From Bradyrhizobium sp. NP1 (GTDB lineage Bacteria > Pseudomonadota > Alphaproteobacteria > Rhizobiales > Xanthobacteraceae): a DNA stretch of 64,000 nucleotides. Of this stretch, positions 62,731 through 64,000 are shown piece after piece (within the stretch, counting starts at the first letter, position 1; every line of letters starts with the position of its first letter). Where the stretch lies: contig NZ_CP127385.1 of NCBI RefSeq assembly GCF_030378205.1, forward strand, positions 2,768,001-2,832,000, in the 5' to 3' direction. The notes below the pieces were generated by a model that was not told where the DNA came from, ran no database searches, and saw nothing but the letters and a program-made list of their open reading frames with translations. Both the position numbers and the translations under genes were made by a program.

Positions 62731-63287
62731 CTCACTTGCTCCTGTTCCGCAAGCCAGGCCGAACGCAGCATGGCGCGGGCGCGCGCGAGGCGGGACATCA
62801 CGGTGCCGACTGGGGCGCCGACCGCCTCGGCGATTTCGCGATATGAAAGGTTGTTGATCTCACGCAGCACGAAAGTCTCCCGGAACGGTTCGGCAAGCGC
62901 CGCGACCAGCCGGCGGACAGTGTCGGCGTCGCGCGTGCGCAGCATCTGGGCCTCCGGCGTTTCCTGCGCTTCGTTCCACAGCGGTGTCTGGTCGGCGCCT
63001 TCCGGCAGGTCGTCGATCGCACCCGTCGGCGAGTTCGCGCGGCGCGCGTATTCGGCCCGGCAGACGTTGCGCAGGATCGCGAACAGCCACGGCTTCATGG
63101 CCGGACCGCGATAGCCGTCGAAATGTTTCAGCGCGCGCAAATAGCATTCCTGAACCGCATCCTCCGCATCGTTTGCGTCGCGCAGCAAATAGCGCGCCAG
63201 CGTGTAGACGTCGTCCAGATGAGGCAGCGCCGCCTCGCGAAAGCGGCGCGCCTTCTCGGGGTCGTCATTGGCAGCTTTGACCGGCAT
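62727..63287 (-). CDS. ECF-family RNA polymerase sigma factor
   Basis: A 186-residue sigma-70-family factor of ECF type. Region 2 is YLLRDANDAEDAVQECYLRA then KPWLFAILRNVCRAEYARR; region 4 is EPFRETFVLREINNLSYREIAEAVGAPVGTVMSRLARAR. It directs RNA polymerase to promoters held silent by its anti-sigma partner. Start ATG 63287 (MPVKAANDDP); the frame continues upstream through the hairpin region. Paired with the overlapping anti-sigma gene; cupredoxin and phosphoesterase genes upstream may be targets or partners. Confidence 0.92.
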   Translation of the reverse strand: MPVKAANDDPEKARRFREAALPHLDDVYTLARYLLRDANDAEDAVQECYLRALKHFDGYRGPAMKPWLFAILRNVCRAEYARRANSPTGAIDDLPEGADQTPLWNEAQETPEAQMLRTRDADTVRRLVAALAEPFRETFVLREINNLSYREIAEAVGAPVGTVMSRLARARAMLRSAWLAEQEQVR

Positions 63288-63320
63288 CGCCCTTGGCTCG
63301 GCTTTGACTGGATGAGCATA

Positions 63321-63352
63321 TGCCCGGCCGGCAGGAACCCACCGGCCGGGCA
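63321..63352. terminator. GC hairpin between cupredoxin and ECF sigma genes
   Basis: GCCCGGCCGG (63322-63331) and CCGGCCGGGC (63342-63351) form a perfect 10-bp stem, extended by T-A, around a 10-base loop. On the minus strand it lies directly after the cupredoxin gene and before the sigma gene, so it may attenuate read-through. A run of T is not present. Confidence 0.55.
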
Positions 63353-63378
63353 TTGTTGTGATGCCTTGGTTTGGGCCG

Positions 63379-63714
63379 CTACTCAACCTTGATCGTCCCT
63401 GTCATGTGCGGGTGGAGCGAACAAAAGTACTTGTAGTCGCCGGCCGCGGTGAACGTGAACGAGAAGCCGTCGTCGGTGTCCATGGTCTTGGACCTGAACT
63501 TGCCCGCCGACACCACGGTGTGGGGGATGTCGTCATGGTTGGTCCAGGTAACGGTGTCGCCGACTTTCACCGAGACCTGCTGGGGGGCAAAGGTGAAATT
63601 GTCGATCGTGACCTTCACCTCCTCGGCATGGGCCGACAGGATACCGAACGGCAATAGGAGGGCCGAGGCCACGGCGAGACGAGCGCCGAGGCCACGGAGC
63701 ATGGCTGATGTCAT
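63379..63714 (-). CDS. Cupredoxin (plastocyanin/amicyanin-like blue copper protein)
   Basis: A 111-residue exported protein. A signal peptide ends at ILSAHA, then a cupredoxin domain with copper ligands His65 (DDIPHTVVSA), Cys98, His101 and Met104 (YKYFCSLHPHMTGTIKV). It carries electrons or copper in the periplasm. Start ATG 63714; a longer frame exists but has no signal-peptide-like start. Follows the phosphoesterase gene closely (13 bases). Confidence 0.88.
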   Translation of the reverse strand: MTSAMLRGLGARLAVASALLLPFGILSAHAEEVKVTIDNFTFAPQQVSVKVGDTVTWTNHDDIPHTVVSAGKFRSKTMDTDDGFSFTFTAAGDYKYFCSLHPHMTGTIKVE

Positions 63715-63727
63715 AGCTCGAATTCCC

Positions 63728-64000
63728 TTATCCCTGCAGCGGCGTGTCGATAATGGCCAGACGCTGGTCACCGAGCTTGAAGTTGACGCTGGCGATGCCG
63801 AGCACGCTGCGCAGCTTGTCGTCCGCGACCTTCATAGGTCCGGGCGAGGAAGCGGTGCCGGGTGCCGGCTGCGGGAAGGCCGTCGAACGCGCGGTGTGGA
63901 AGGTCACGGCGCCTTCGACCTTCTGCATCACCTGGTGGATGTGGCCGTTGAGCACCGTCACCGAGCCGAAGCCCTTCATGTATTCGAGCGCGCGGGCGCC
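63728..64000 (-). CDS. Calcineurin-like metallophosphoesterase (3' part, runs off the window)
   Basis: The frame is open to the last base of the window, so the start is beyond it. The visible 90 residues contain GSVTVLNGHIHQVMQKVEG, the C-terminal GH-x-H metal-site motif of calcineurin-like phosphoesterases, followed by a beta-rich tail (TFHTARSTAFPQPAPG and SVNFKLGDQRLAIID). Substrate unknown. It heads the minus-strand run into cupredoxin, ECF sigma and anti-sigma genes. Confidence 0.75.
   Translation of the reverse strand, partial: GARALEYMKGFGSVTVLNGHIHQVMQKVEGAVTFHTARSTAFPQPAPGTASSPGPMKVADDKLRSVLGIASVNFKLGDQRLAIIDTPLQG

Overview
The window is GC-rich alphaproteobacterial DNA, most likely from Bradyrhizobium or a close relative in the Nitrobacteraceae. 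The reasons are a complete hopanoid gene set that includes the C-2 methylase HpnP, several Liv-type ABC transporter operons, large class III cyclase/AAA/TPR regulators, and an intergenic repeat stretch that I recall as typical of Bradyrhizobium genomes. I ran no database search; family names come from recognising the translated sequences.

Layout. (1) 1-7.7 kb, plus strand: a branched-chain amino acid type (Liv) ABC transporter (livH end, livM, livG, livF) runs by overlapping stops and starts into an AtuA/DUF1446 protein, its small partner domain, an amidase and a DUF2848 protein, then a 2OG-Fe(II) oxygenase and AlkB. (2) 7.8-13.5 kb: an MFS transporter converges on a minus-strand operon (TPP enzyme, FAH-family isomerase/decarboxylase, CHM isomerase HpaF, hydratase HpaH), divergent from the MarR regulator HpaR. 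(3) 13.8-21.9 kb: a second Liv transporter with a LivM-LivG fusion, followed by an Ldh-family dehydrogenase, an HpaI-type aldolase and a UxaA/GarD-type dehydratase. Regions 2 and 3 together look like one ring-cleavage-product or acidic-substrate catabolic locus.

(4) 22-40.5 kb is accessory: a DUF2126 transglutaminase, a repeat-rich gap, a 1117-residue SAM/cyclase/AAA/TPR regulator, and a minus-strand operon of SxtJ-like, DUF5989 (SxtK-like), carbamoyltransferase (SxtI-like) and SGNH hydrolase (SxtL-like) genes. A divergent aspartate kinase, an M15-type peptidase, small proteins (one of 32 residues with a membrane helix), a methyltransferase and a chemoreceptor follow.

(5) 40.8-61.9 kb is hopanoid-centred: eutB, hpnP and eutC; an MMPL exporter; two small secreted proteins; hpnC-hpnD-hpnE-shc-hpnG on plus; hpnH and ispH on minus, converging on hpnG; hpnN; a DUF2147 protein; hpnO. 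These genes go from farnesyl diphosphate to squalene (HpnCDE), hopene (Shc), adenosylhopane (HpnH), ribosylhopane (HpnG), aminobacteriohopanetriol (HpnO), C-2 methylation (HpnP) and transport to the outer membrane (HpnN), with IspH feeding precursor supply. (6) 61.9-64 kb, minus: metallophosphoesterase, cupredoxin, ECF sigma factor and anti-sigma factor.

Main points of interest: a 167-bp double-hairpin repeat present twice with compensating base changes, one copy inside the hopanoid operon; a GGAAC-N16-CGTT (EcfG-type) promoter match before hpnN; hpnP lodged between the two ethanolamine ammonia-lyase subunit genes; and an sxtIJKL-like module outside any saxitoxin cluster.
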